This document shows, in pieces, positions 35,413 to 45,838 of a DNA stretch of 64,000 nucleotides. This DNA comes from Leptobrachium leishanense (taxonomy: Eukaryota > Chordata > Amphibia > Anura > Megophryidae): positions 69,768,997 through 69,832,996 of the forward strand of contig CM019067.1 in the NCBI GenBank assembly GCA_009667805.1. Reading direction: 5' to 3'. Numbering within the stretch: position 1 is the stretch's first letter; the number at the start of each line of letters is the position of its first letter. The notes beneath the pieces were generated by a model, which made no database searches, was not told where the DNA came from, and worked only from the letters and a program-made list of their open reading frames with translations. Position numbers and translations under genes: made by a program.

Positions 35413-35803
35413 GAGCTCTGTAATGTGCAATGTGTCAGCAATGTATACTATCTTTTAAAGTGATCAGCAGTTTCCTACATTTGCCCCAGGGACATTCTGT
35501 GCCGCGGCGCAGCCTTTGCTGCAATGAGTGGGCGATGGCTGCTGCAGCAGAGCAGTAAGTCTGAAGGGGGCACAATGGATTCCCCAATTCGCTGCTGGGT
35601 CCAAGGGGATTTTCTTCACACAATTTTCAAAAAAAATTATTTCAATGCATTAAGAAATAAATTCTTTAGCACAACAATGTACATGTGGGTGTTGCGTTGT
35701 AGGTGTGGGGTTTGTATGGGTGTGGCCTCCTGTGAGCGCAGCACAAGAGGGGCCCATGATCTCCTATTGCTCGGGTGCCCCATTAGTTGTCAATCCACTA
35801 CTG
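35413..35803. other. Right flank of the hAT body
   Basis: Non-repetitive remainder of the insertion, with GCCGCGGCGCAGCC near 35500 and GGGGCCCATGATCTCC about 55 bp from the right end. No coding domain was recognised. The overlapping 142-codon frame runs out of the transposon into repeat D and is not a gene. Confidence 0.5.
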
Positions 35804-36068
35804 ATCTCATTCATCTGCCATCTCTTAGCTCAAGTAGCCCGTATGAGCACAATAGACCCCTGCAGCCTTGCCTAACCATTAACTCCTCCACTCATATCCT
35901 CTTCCATTCTGCTTTATTCTATACCACAGCAGTAAAGCAAGACATGCAATAAGATTTTGGTAAATGTTGCATCTTGGGAGTAATCCATATATTTAAAATG
36001 TTTTTCAAACAGTTTTATAATGTGTTTTATTTGAATTGCACAAGTAATTCAGTTACAGCTTATGTTAG
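35804..36068 (+). repeat. Dispersed repeat D, copy 2, right half
   Basis: Resumes with ATCTCATTCATCTGCC and continues through CTATACCACAGCAG, GTAAATGTTGCATCTTGGGA and TTGCACAAGTAATTCAG, matching 30045-30375. It ends at the left TTAG boundary of the element at 36069. Confidence 0.8.
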
Positions 36069-36870
36069 CTCCTTCAAACCCTTCACACCCAAAATTGAGA
36101 TCTCAGTTTTGCATTGACATTATCATTAGCATATCAGAAGACAATTTTCACACCTTTTTAAAGCATTAGTGTGTCCCCTGTGGAGAAACAAAATCATTTG
36201 TTTTATGGCTCTCAAAAGAAAATAGAGCCCCAGTCCACACTGTAACAAAAAGTTCAAATAGATTACTGTGGCATCACAACTGCCAGGGATTTGGCAGAAC
36301 ACAGGGAGAGCTCTGGGGTCACTCAATGCTGTACAGGGATGAGATTCAGGGCGTTATAATGACGGTAAATCTCTGTACGATACAGTAATCTCCATATACA
36401 GGCATTATCTCACATACAGATATTATTTTTTATACTCTACTGGTATTTTTTTGGAAGCTGCATTACTAATAATATCATTATAATCACTACAAACCCCCAT
36501 ATGCAGGCGATCTGAACATTTTTATTTATCACAGTTATTGTATCTAACAACATGGTATTTTCTGCCTGTATGATAATACTGCAGACCGCGTTTGAAATTG
36601 TGTAAGATAAGAAGCACCATCTAGAGCTCAGAATCTTACATTTCAACAATATATTTGAAAAGGTAAAAAAAAAAAGGATAAACAAATACACAAAAAAAAT
36701 TAAAAATGATCAAATTAACATTATTTTAATTTTTAAATTATCTTAAAATAAGAATTTCTGTGCGAAACTTCTATTTCACCCTATATTTAATCATTAGCTT
36801 CACATCCCATGTTTCGAATAAATGTTATGATAAAAAAAATTTCAACAAAAATCGCTCGGTATTGAAGGGG
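36069..36870. mobile_element. TTAA-type element homologous to the window start
   Basis: The right end TTGAAGGGG is followed by TTAA (36871-36874). The probable left end is CTCCTTCAAACCC after TTAG (36065-36068), which gives 802 bp with inverse CTCCTTCA/TGAAGGGG ends. 36440-36870 matches 1-311. No transposase. The left end is inferred. Confidence 0.6.
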
Positions 36871-36874
36871 TTAA

Positions 36875-37197
36875 GGGTTTATTCATGCTGTTGCAGTGAT
36901 GTTCAACATAGTTACAAACAACGGGAAAAATCACTGTTCCTGAAACTGTAGTGAACTTTGGTTGCCCACAGCAAAATTACAACAGCTGCCGAAATTGCTG
37001 CAAGCAACCGCAAACGCCACTCAACAAACATACGACTGTTAATCCTCCGTAAAATGAGTAATCTGCGGCTAATCTCCCTTTAGCGTTGGTTCTTCCACAC
37101 TCGGCAGCCTTGATGGAAAATACATTGACAACTACGGTGAACTCTATGATACAGCCTTAGCAGACACTGTGGTGGAAAGAACGGCGAAAACTACTGA
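36875..37197. other. No recognisable feature
   Basis: Spacer with short AACTAC/GTAGT-type motifs faintly similar to 49400-49560. No gene or defined repeat is supported. Confidence 0.35.
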
Positions 37198-37314
37198 GAA
37201 ATACAGGTTGCATGGAGTAGAGGTAACATCGCTGCTCTATAATCATGGAGACCCAGGTTTGAATCCAAGCCAGAGCACCTCTCCAGTAAGTGTCCTCGGG
37301 CAAGACTCCTAACC
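37198..37314 (+). repeat. tRNA-derived SINE, head fragment
   Basis: Head and body of the SINE: GGAGTAGAGGTAACATC, a box B-like GGTTTGAATCC near 37257, then GAGCACCTCTCCAGTAAGTG. It lacks the LINE-like tail; repeat R begins at 37315 instead. Confidence 0.7.
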
Positions 37315-37898
37315 GCAATGGGTGAGTAATTGCAGATGCTTTGTTAGTCATCAAATACAATGCTTGTTTGCAGACACATTTTTGGGTGAGCATAACTAAT
37401 AAACTTGTGAAAGGCAAACAATTTTTTTTAATACAAAACGGAATTCGAGAAACTTCAGTCGATCCAGTTCATCCACATATTCTTCATGAGGCAACTTGGT
37501 TTGTCCAAAATTTGACCAACTAATTAATTTCAGTCATACCAAATTTGGTGGCAGCTGGTCAATGCTTGATAGCTCGTTGCCACTGTAGAAAAAAAAATAC
37601 AAAATAAAAGCATATGGGGGTCAGAACAAACCCCCCCATAGCACACTGATGCCATAGTGTGGGTGGGGGTATATCCCCAAAATGTTGGAAAATACCGGGT
37701 GATGTAGGGCTTGATTAAGCAACCGTGGCCCTCTAGGAGTTTGGGACTACTTTACCCATAATGCTCATCCATCTGAATGAGTGACTGAGGATCATGGGAG
37801 ATGTAGTTCCAAAACATCTGGAGGATCAAAGTTGCTGATCACTGATGCAGGGCGTGAGCATAGAAGCATGTGACAAACCCAGCAGCCTTGTAAAAAAT
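37315..37898 (-). repeat. Dispersed repeat R, long copy
   Basis: Inverse of 25824-26235, with about 170 extra bp in the middle (about 37430-37610, containing GAATTCGAGAAACTTC and GTGGCAGCTGGTCAATGC). Shared ends are GCAATGGGTGAGTAATT and CAGCAGCCTTGTAA. It is bordered by a SINE head on the left and the LINE 3' end on the right. A longer ancestral element seems likely. Identity is unknown. Confidence 0.72.
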
Positions 37899-37917
37899 CC
37901 GGCCAATAGGATATATT

Positions 37918-39200
37918 TATTTATTTATTAATAAAGGATTTTACCAAGAAGGATACATTGAGATTTCTCTCATTTTCAAGTATGTCATGGGTTCAACAAC
38001 ATTAAAATGTTACAGTTGTTACAGGAATACAAAGTAATACAATGCAAGATATAAAAATAACAAAAAAAAACCACAAATATCTATTTAACAATCTATTAAC
38101 AGAAAATAAATATGTAGGAAACAGTCACTGTGTTACATGTTTACAGGTGCATTCTGTATTGAGGTATGTTAATAGAGATCTCTTGAGTGACTTTAGACTG
38201 GGGGAAGATTTGACGGTGTCTGGGAGGTTATTCCATAACTGCGGTGCTCTGTAGGAAAATGAGGATCGAGCCACTTTCTTTTTGTATTGTGGTATTGCAG
38301 GTAAGGTGCAGGTCCTGGATCGGAGGTTATAGGATGAGGGAACTGCTAGGGGAAGCAGCATATTCAGGTAGGGTGGCAGCTTCCCAGAAAAGCTCTTAAA
38401 CACCAGGTTGGAAAGGTGAAGGGTGAGTCTAGATTCCAGTGACGGCCAGTTTAGCTCTTTTAACATGTCACAATGGTGGGTCATGTAGTTACATTGTAGC
38501 ACAAAGCGGCAGCATGAGTTATACAATGTAGTAAGTTTATGAAGGTGTGTTTGCGGGGCGGCTGCATACACTACATCTCCGTAATCAATAGCCGGCATAA
38601 GCATTTGTTGTACAATCTGCTTTCTTACCGCGGGGCTCAGGCAGGATTTGTTTCTGTACAGGGCACCTAGTTTGGGGTAAAGTTTAGATGAGAGTTTTTC
38701 TATGTGGGGGCCAAAGGATAGATTTGGGTCCAACTACATACCTAGATATTTGAGAGAAGTGACTGTGGTCAGCGTGCCATTTGATTTTGTCCCAACACAT
38801 AGATGGGGTGTTTGCAATTTGTGTAGTTTAGGTGCAGTTCCAAAGAGCATCGTTACAGTTTTGTCAGTATTTAGAAAAAGTTTGTTGTGTTTGATCCACT
38901 TTTCTACCTCTGTGAATTGTTCTTGCAGCACGGCCTCCAGCTGTGGGAGATTTGGTTTGCTGGTATAGGTTACGGTGTCGTCTGCTTACATGTGTACAGT
39001 TGAGGCTTTGCAGATGTTAGGCAGATCATTTATGAATATTGTGAATAGCAGGGGGCCAAGAATCGAGCCTTGGGGTACACCGCAAGTGACTGGCAGGGGG
39101 AGGGAGGAGCTGCCAGAAATGGACACATATTGTGACCGATCAGATATATAGTATATAGGGTACGATTGAACACAACAAAGATATCCATTGACGGCCAATG
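37918..39200 (-). mobile_element. L2/Rex-like LINE, 5'-truncated
   Basis: Minus-strand non-LTR retrotransposon remnant. Its 3' end (37935-37990, with GACATACTTGAAAATGAG and TCCTTCTTGGTAAAATCC) is followed by a TTTA-type microsatellite (37918-37934). Coding remnants run from 39198 to 38125. The 3' end matches the tail of the SINEs here. Clade placement (L2, Rex1 or a relative) is tentative. Confidence 0.8.
38125..39198 (-). pseudogene. LINE reverse transcriptase remnant
   Basis: Encodes the end of a non-LTR ORF2, the enzyme that copies LINE RNA into the genome. In order: palm motif CGVPQGSILGPLLFTIFIND (near 39080); then the active-site box, where the usual Tyr of YADD is a TAA stop (near 38990, followed by ADDT); then WIKHNKLFLNTDKTVTMLFG and a thumb-like C-terminal part of about 200 residues ending SPSLKSLKRSLLTYLN. 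A further frame break or in-frame stop lies near 38733. Endonuclease and N-terminal parts are missing. The stop in the catalytic motif makes it inactive. Confidence 0.85.
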
Positions 39201-40067
39201 AGAAGAAAATTCACACAATAAGAATGAGATATAAGAGCAAATGTTTTGCTCATGTTCTCGCTTTAAAAAGTGACAGGGTTAGGCGATTGACATTTTTTTG
39301 ACAGCCAACAGAATAAAGTCATTCAATGACTATATAATAACTATAGAATAAATCCTATGTGATTAGAGGACCTTTTGCAATAGGTAATATTCCCATCATT
39401 CTCACTTATTTTTGCATTTGAGCTAGGTTTATTTATAGCCTCACTGAGTGGGATCGGGATGATATGGGTTTCATCTGTTATGACATAAGTCAGAATGAAT
39501 TTCCCCAAGCTGTTGGACTTTCAATTGCTATTATTTGCAATTTGTTAATTTTGGCTTCACTGCAGGAATAAGCCCTGTCCGGGGATGTTACTGGGTAAGT
39601 TTCTATAAATATGCAGACTTTACTATCTTCCTGTAAAAGTAAACCTACCTCTTTAACTTTTATAAATGCTGGGATTGTTGTATTTGGGGAGTGTATAGAC
39701 TCGAGCGGTGAGTCACGGGAACGTCATATTGAAAACATTTAAGTGACTCATTGAAGTGTTTATTATATTGGGCAAAACATTCAAAACAAAGAGAGTATTT
39801 GGAAAAAAACATCTATACAGTGTTAAAGTGTTTGGCGCTGTGGTTATTTATATACAATAGCTGATATTAAAGTGATTATTCCACAGTCATGCAGCTCACC
39901 ACAAGGTGTGTCCCTCACCCGTATCAAACACAAAAAAATACAAACGAATTTGTTGGGAGCGCAAAAATGGGAAGTTAGCGTTTCTTCCAAGAGTTGGTCT
40001 GATGATCAGCTGTATCCAGCAATAAGTACTAAAATATACAAAAGTGCAAAATAATTGCGCAGTATTG
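39201..40067. other. No recognisable feature
   Basis: AT-rich sequence. Its right part may belong to the fold-back-like repeat that follows, but no arms could be matched confidently. Confidence 0.4.
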
Positions 40068-40519
40068 TTACATGCAATTAATAAAAATTAACAAAAAATT
40101 GTTACATGCAAAGAAAGGACTGGGTCCTCAACAAATTTCCTGCATACACTTCTCAGAAGACCTTTTCCTTCAAGAGAATATTGGGTATCGATCAGGGGTA
40201 GGACCCCCCATGGAAACTAAGTGGTCCCATGCCTATATACTGAGCCACTTGAAAGGGAGGCTCAGGAATACGTGAGTATTCTGATCTACGTTAATATATA
40301 CTTCCATTCACCAAAGGTATTGTGCTGTGTCTATCTCTATTATATCTGAGATAATTGCACCATGAAGATAGACCGCTGCCACACGATTTACTACACTCAG
40401 AGAATCGGCTGATGGGAGGAGCCCCCCATAGAGGCTCATCTGTGCATTACCACGAGCCAGCAGGCTCCTTGTTTGTGAGTGGTTCCATACTAATACAATC
40501 ATATTAATTGCATGTAACA
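40068..40519. repeat. Fold-back-family repeat with short terminal inverse arms
   Basis: TTACATGCAATTAAT near 40068 is inverted as ATTAATTGCATGTAA near 40505. The interior shares the GGAGGAGCCCCCCATAGAGG and AGGCTCCTTGTTTG modules with the big palindrome at 3184-4238. Other parts do not pair, so the element is degraded or asymmetric. Confidence 0.5.
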
Positions 40520-40698
40520 AGGAGAGTATTTCACTTGTGATATAATGTTGAAACATGTAAAAGTTACACTGGGCGCACATACAGTAAGCTCTGACGAGCT
40601 CAAAACTAAGAAATAATGTAATTATTCAAGGCCGCCCTCAGCCATTGCCGGGCCTTGGGCAAAAAGGATTGGAGACGCTCCCATCCCCACCGCTACAC

Positions 40699-40825
40699 CA
40701 GGGACCAGCAACCTTGTCCCTCCAGAGGTTATGGATATAGGTTGAACCTCATATCTAATGAGTAGCTAAGCATCAAGGGTGATGTAGTTCCAAGACGTCT
40801 GGAGGGACATGGTTGCTGACCCCTG
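40699..40825. mobile_element. hAT-type MITE, TGCTCAGCC/AGCAACC family, copy 2
   Basis: 127-bp element with ends CAGGGACCAGCAACC and GGTTGCTGACCCCTG. An 8-bp flank CGCTACAC (40691-40698) against CTCTACAC (40826-40833) is a one-mismatch target duplication. A separate hAT-like scrap (CAAGGCCGCCCTCAGCC) lies just upstream near 40627. Confidence 0.82.
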
Positions 40826-40832
40826 CTCTACA

Positions 40833-41016
40833 CAAGTGATTCAGAACCCTGGTCCTCAGGGCCCACTAGCAGACCAGGTTTTCCAGATATGTGAAGCACA
40901 GCACAAGTGATATGATTGCTGCTCAGTGATTGCAGGATTCAGTCTGCGTTTCCCAAAGGTAATCCTTAAAACCTGGCCTGTTGGTGGGTCCTGAGGAGCA
41001 GAGCTGAGAAACACTG
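40833..41016. mobile_element. hAT-type MITE, AGTGNTTC family, copy 1
   Basis: About 184 bp with ends AGTGATTCAGAACCCTGGTC and CTGAGAAACACTG. Interior blocks CAGATATGTGAAGCACAGCA and TGCTGCTCAGTGATTGCAGG are shared with 50806-50987 and 55860-56003. It abuts the preceding MITE, and no clean duplication is visible. Confidence 0.72.
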
Positions 41017-41072
41017 CATAAACACATTCACTTATGTACATACGCACCTGCATACCACTGTTAACTCTAAGG

Positions 41073-41207
41073 CAGATGTGCTCAATCATGGCCTTCCAGA
41101 TGTCTGGAGAGTAAATTTCCCACAAAGTTCTGTCAATCTAATGAGTGGCTGAGTGTCATGGGAGATGTAGCTCCAAACATCTTGAGGGCCAAGGCTGAGC
41201 ACTCCTG
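41073..41207. mobile_element. hAT-type MITE, TGCTCAGCC family, copy 3
   Basis: 135-bp element from CAGATGTGCTCAATC to GCTGAGCACTCCTG. Flanks CTCTAAGG (41065-41072) and CTGTAAGG (41208-41215) form an 8-bp duplication with one mismatch. Inner arms are CTCCAAACATCTTGAGGGCC and its inverse. Confidence 0.82.
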
Positions 41208-41215
41208 CTGTAAGG

Positions 41216-41882
41216 TGTGCACGAACATACCCATTATATCTGCAGTGCATTTACAATTTAATGTGTGCACAGGCTGTGGACGAGTCTGGGTCAGCGCCTA
41301 TTGTCCCTCCGTGCAGCGCCATGATTCTTGGCTGTGCTCCAACAAGTCAGTTGCATGATTGAATTATCTCACCGTAGCGCAGTGAAGAATCACGAAACCA
41401 GAGGGAGCATGTAAGGTAGGGTTGCTAGATTGGTTCCTTGGACACATATTACTATTTCAAGCAGAGGGAAATAAATGTGAGCATTGTGGGCATATTAACA
41501 AGTGGTAATACAGAGTTATTAGCCATGAGGGATGAGTAAGCCGAGACAATGATCTTGAAACACTTTCAGTTTTGCATTTGCACAAGCATGCAGAGCGCAC
41601 ATAGCTTAGTAACAGGAAAATACTTTGCACAACATAATATTTCTTTGCAGAACACTTATTAAGAATTAGAGAATGCATTGCTGAAAGCGCTGCAGCAGGA
41701 TGCAGCCATGCTCGTTCATAAAGTAAAGGGGTCTGGGCTGCTGCACACACCCTCACCTGACCGTGTCCCCTGTATCTTTAATTTTACCACAGCAGCAGTC
41801 TGCATGCTCAGGTGCTGTGGATGGGAAGCAGGCCGCAGGCACAGCACTGTCACTAATGATCCCCAGACACACACGACACACG
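41216..41882. other. No recognisable feature
   Basis: Mixed-composition sequence ending in a CA-rich tract that is the target of the next insertion. No gene supported. Confidence 0.45.
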
Positions 41883-41985
41883 CACACACACAGAGCTGTA
41901 GCTAACTCCTTTTGTACCCGAGGCAAGAGCAGAAAATTGCGCCCCCACACACACAATATTTTTTACAGAGATATATATATACACA

Positions 41986-42299
41986 TACGGGATCCTCTAC
42001 GCATGCGCCCCATAAACATGACATCTGTGATATCTGGTTGGCTGCGAATGCTAACCCCAGATTGTATAATAACTTGCCACTTTGTTTTGAATTTTACAGA
42101 TCTTCAGTTCCAGTTCAAACTCACCGTCAGCAGGGCAGCAAAGCAATTGCACACTGTCAGAAGAACGAACTGGAACTGAAGATCTGTAAAATTTATAACA
42201 AAGTGCCAAATAATTATCCAAACTGTGATTAGCATTCTCAGCCAATCAGATATCACGAATGTCATGTTTATGGGGCGCATGCACAGTGGATCCCGTTTC
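41986..42299. repeat. Inverted repeat inside the composite
   Basis: Arms of about 135 bp (41986-42119 and about 42165-42299) pair from GGATCCTCTACGCATGCGCC inward to ATCTTCAGTTCCAGTTC, with a loop of about 45 bp. CCCATAAACATGACAT and its inverse are clear landmarks. Arm identity is about 80-90% by eye. Confidence 0.8.
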
Positions 42300-42690
42300 C
42301 ACATTATAGTCTGCAGCACTGTGATACAGTAATGTTCGGTGTGTATGAGTGTATCACAGTACTGCACCGCAACAAAACTCACAATAATGTGCGGTGCGTA
42401 TGAACGTTTGCTGCCGTGCAGATCTGCGATACGGTCATAGACACCGCACATTGCTGAGAGTTTTGTTGTTGTGCAGCTGTGATTTTGTGAATTTTGTTGC
42501 TGTGCAGCACTGTGATACAGTAATGTTGGTGTGTATGAGTGTATCACAGTGCTGCACAGCAACAAAATTCACAATAAGGTGCGGAGCGTATGAGCGTTTA
42601 CTGTATCACAGATCTGCACAGCAGCAATGTGCAGTGTGTATGAGCGTATCACAGAGCTCCACAGCCATAAAACTCACAGTAATGTGCTTT
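42300..42690. repeat. Diverged monomers related to the 55-bp satellite
   Basis: About six imperfect units, inverse to the array at 32187-35412: AAAACTCACA(A/G)TAATGTGC, GGTGCGTATGA, GTATCACAG(A/T)(G/A)CT and CACAGC(A/C)A. Units vary in length and sequence, so this looks like an older or ancestral form of the satellite. Confidence 0.7.
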
Positions 42691-42699
42691 GTTTAGAAA

Positions 42700-44760
42700 C
42701 TAGGGTTAGAAACTAGGGGTACCAATTACAGGTAGAAACTGATTTTAGAAACTAGGGTTAGAAGCTATTAGTGGGACAGATTGGGGGTACATATTAGGGG
42801 TAAAAACTGTTAGGGGCACAAATTAGGGGTACAGATTAGGGTTAGAAGCTATTAGGCGCACAGATTAGGGTTAGATGCTATTAGGGGCACAGATTAGGGT
42901 TAGATGCTATTAGGGGGTACAGATTAGGGTTAGATGCTATTAGGGGCACAGATTAGGGTTAGATGCTATTAGGGGCACAGATTAGGGTTAGATGCTATTA
43001 GGGGGTACAGATTAGGGTTAGATGCTATTAGGGGCACAGATTAGGGTTAGATGCTATTAGGGTTAGATGCTATTAGGGGCACAGATTAGGGTTAGATGCT
43101 ATTAGGGGGTACAGATTAGGGTTAGATGCTATTAGGGGCACAGATTAGGGTTAGATGCTATTGGGGGTACAGATTAGGGTTAGATGCTATTAGGGTTAGA
43201 TGCTATTAGGGGGCACAGATATGGGTTAGATGCTATTAGGGGGTACAGATTAGGGTTAGATGCTATTAGCGTTAGATGCTATTAGGGGGCACAGATTAGG
43301 GTTAGATGCTATTAGGGTTAGATGCTATTAGGGGGCCCAGATTAGGGTTAGATGCTATTAGGGGGTACAGATTAGGGTTAGATGCTATTAGCGTTAGATG
43401 CTATTAGGGGGTACAGATTAGGGTTAGATGCTATTAGGGTTAGATGCTATTAGGGGGCACAGATTAGGGTTAGATGCTATTAGGGGGTACAGATTAGGGT
43501 TAGATGCTATTAGGGTTAGATGCTATTAGGGGGACCAGATTAGAGTTAGATGCTATTAGGGGGCACAAATTAGGGTTAGATGCTATTAGGGGGTACAGAT
43601 TAGGGTTAGATGCTATTAGGGGGCACAGATTAGAGTTAGATGCTATTAGGGGGCACAAATTAGGGTTAGATGCTATTAGGAGCACAGATTAGGGTTAGAT
43701 GCTATTAGGGGGCACAGATTAGAGATAGATGCTATTAGGGGGCACAGATTAGGGTTAGATGCTATTAGGGTTAGATGCTATTAAGGGGTACAGATTAGGG
43801 TTAGATGGTATTAGGGGCACAGATTAGGGTTAGATGCTATTAGGGGGTACAGATTAGGGTTAGATGCTATTAGGGGATACAGATTAGGGTTAGATGCTAT
43901 TAGGGGCACAGATTAGGGTTAGATGCTATTAGGGGGCACAGATTAGGGTTAGATGCTATTAGGGGGAACAGATTAGGGTTAGATGCTATTAGGGGCACAG
44001 ATTAGAGTTAGATGCTATTAGGGGGTACAGATTAGGGTTAGATGCTATTAGGGGATACAGATTAGGGTTAGATGCTATTAGGGGCACAGATTAGGGTTAG
44101 ATGCTATTAGGGGGCACAGATTAGGGTTAGATGCTATTAGGGGGAACAGATTAGGGTTAGATGCTATTAGGGGCACAGATTAGAGTTAGATGCTATTAGG
44201 GGGTACAGATTAGGGTTAGATGCTATTAGGGGCCCAGATTAGGGTTAGATGCTATTAGGGGGCACAGATTAGAGTTAGATGCTATTAGGGGGAACAGATT
44301 AGGGTTAGATGCTATTAGTGGGCACAGATTAGAGTTAGATGCTATTAGGGGGTACAGATTAGGGTTAGATGCTATTAGGGGGAACAGATTAGGGTTAGAT
44401 GCTATTAGGGGCACAGATTAGAGTTAGATGCTATTAGGGGGTACAGATTAGGGTTAGATGCTATTAGGGGCCCAGATTAGGGTTAGATGCTATTAGGGGG
44501 CACAGATTAGAGTTAGATGCTATTAGGGGGAACAGATTAGGGTTAGATGCTATTAGTGGGCACAGATTAGAGTTAGATGCTATTAGGGGGTACAGATTAG
44601 GGTTAGATGCTATTAGGGTTAGATGCTATTAGGGGCACAGATTAGGGTTAGATGCTATTAGGGTTAGATGCTATTAGGGGGCACAGATTAGAGTTAGATG
44701 CTATTAGGGGGAACAGATTAGGGTTAGAAGCTATTAGGGGGAACAGATTAGGGTTAGAAA
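42700..44760. repeat. Telomere-like satellite, 29-31 bp units (about 68)
   Basis: Units read GATTAGGGTTAGATGCTA followed by TTAGGGG and a (G)CACA or GTACA link. Each carries two TTAGGG-type motifs in the vertebrate telomere sense. Variants include TTAGAGTTAG, GGCCCAGA and half units of GGTTAGATGCTATTA. The array is head to tail. Its apparent open frames (LIASNPNL-type, or its inverse) are repeat artefacts. Confidence 0.95.
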
Positions 44761-44829
44761 GTAGAGAGTGAAAGTAACAGAGTGCCAGAGAATAAATGAC
44801 AAAGGAGAAGGGGAAAGAGAAAAATATAA

Positions 44830-45838
44830 AGGGAGAATGAAACATAGAAACATGGAAATATAGAAAAATGTCGGCAGATAAGAACCTTTCGGCCCATCTA
44901 GTCTGCCCAATTACATGGATACTTTACCTGGATTTATCTTTTGTTTAGGATAGCCTTATGCCTATCCCATGCCTGCTTAAATTCAATTACTGTTTTGGCC
45001 TCTACCACTTCTACTGGAAGACTGTTTCATGTATCCACCACCCTCTCAGTAAAATAATGCTTCCTGGTGTTACTTTTAAACCTTTGCCCCTCTAATCTAA
45101 GACTATGTCCTCTTGTTTTGCTACTTTGTTTCCATTTAAATATACTCCCTTCCTCTACCTTGTGGATTCCCTTTACGTATTTAAATGTTTCTATCATATC
45201 TCCTCTGTCTCGTCTTTTTTCCAAGCTGTACATGTTAAGATCATTAAGCCTTTCCTGGTAACTTTTCTCCTTCAAGCCGTACACCATTTTAGTAGCCCTT
45301 CTCTGAACTCTCTCTAAGATGTCTATATCCTTCTGGAGATACGGTCTCCAGTACTGCACACAGTACTCCAAGTGAGGTCTCACCAGTGCTCTGTACAGTG
45401 GCATGAGCACTTCCCTTTTCCTACTGCTAATACCTCTCCCTACACAACCAAGCATTCTGCTAGCATTTCCTGCTGCTCTATTACATTGACTACTTACCCT
45501 TAGATCCTCCGAAATAATAACCCCTAAATCCCAACCCTCAGATGTTGATGTTAGGACTGTATCAAATATTCTATATTCAGCCCTTGGGTTTTTACGTCCC
45601 AGGTGCATTATCTTGCACTTATCCACATTAAAACTCAATTGCCACAACTCCGACCATTTTTTTAGTTTACCTAAATCATTTGTCATTTGGCTGATCCCTC
45701 CAGGAACGTCAACCCTGTTGCAAATCTTTGTGTCATCAGCAAAAAGACATACTTTTCCATTAATACCTTCTGCAATATCACTAATAAAAATATTAAAGAG
45801 AATGGGTCCAAGTACTGACCCCTGAGGTACCCCCAATG
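44830..45838 (-). mobile_element. CR1-like LINE, 5'-truncated
   Basis: Minus-strand non-LTR element with the end of ORF2 and a 3' end near 44830-44860 (CATGTTTCTATGTTTCATT on the minus strand). Truncation at the 5' side falls at about 45838, just before the GVPQGS motif, typical of incomplete reverse transcription. It was inserted next to the telomere-like array. Confidence 0.85.
44936..45838 (-). pseudogene. CR1-like reverse transcriptase remnant
   Basis: C-terminal half of LINE ORF2, a reverse transcriptase that primes on nicked chromosomal DNA. Motifs in order: GVPQGSVLGPILFNIF, LFADDTKIC (active-site box with Asp-Asp intact), WQLSFNVDKCKIMHLGRKNP, LYRALVRPHLEYCVQYWRPY, LERVQRRATKMV, YSLEKRRDRGDMIETFKYVK and RKHYFTERVVDT. 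A TGA at 45027-45029 replaces the Trp of the usual VV.WNSLP block. The frame then continues (NSLPVEVVEAKTVIEFKQAW) to a natural stop near 44936. The open frame upstream of 45838 is flanking DNA read through by chance. Without endonuclease and fingers it cannot function. Confidence 0.88.

Larger units (their letters stand above)
31014..35803. mobile_element. hAT-type insertion carrying a 55-bp tandem array
   Basis: 4790-bp insertion flanked by perfect 8-bp duplication ATCTCATT (31006-31013 and 35804-35811). The left end is CAGGGGCGGACTGACC; the right end read inward is CAGTAGTGGATTGAC, so the termini are weakly inverse, and both sides have GGGGCCC-type sequence 40-60 bp inward. CAG ends and an 8-bp target duplication define hAT elements. 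The body holds a nested CAGGGTTATTC MITE (31255-32122), the 55-bp array (32187-35412) and no transposase. The uninterrupted target is visible in copy 1 of repeat D (GATCTTATTCAGCTGCC). Confidence 0.82.

Noticed and set aside
43500..44845. LIASNPNL-type open frames on both strands
   Set aside because: They are translations of the telomere-like array.
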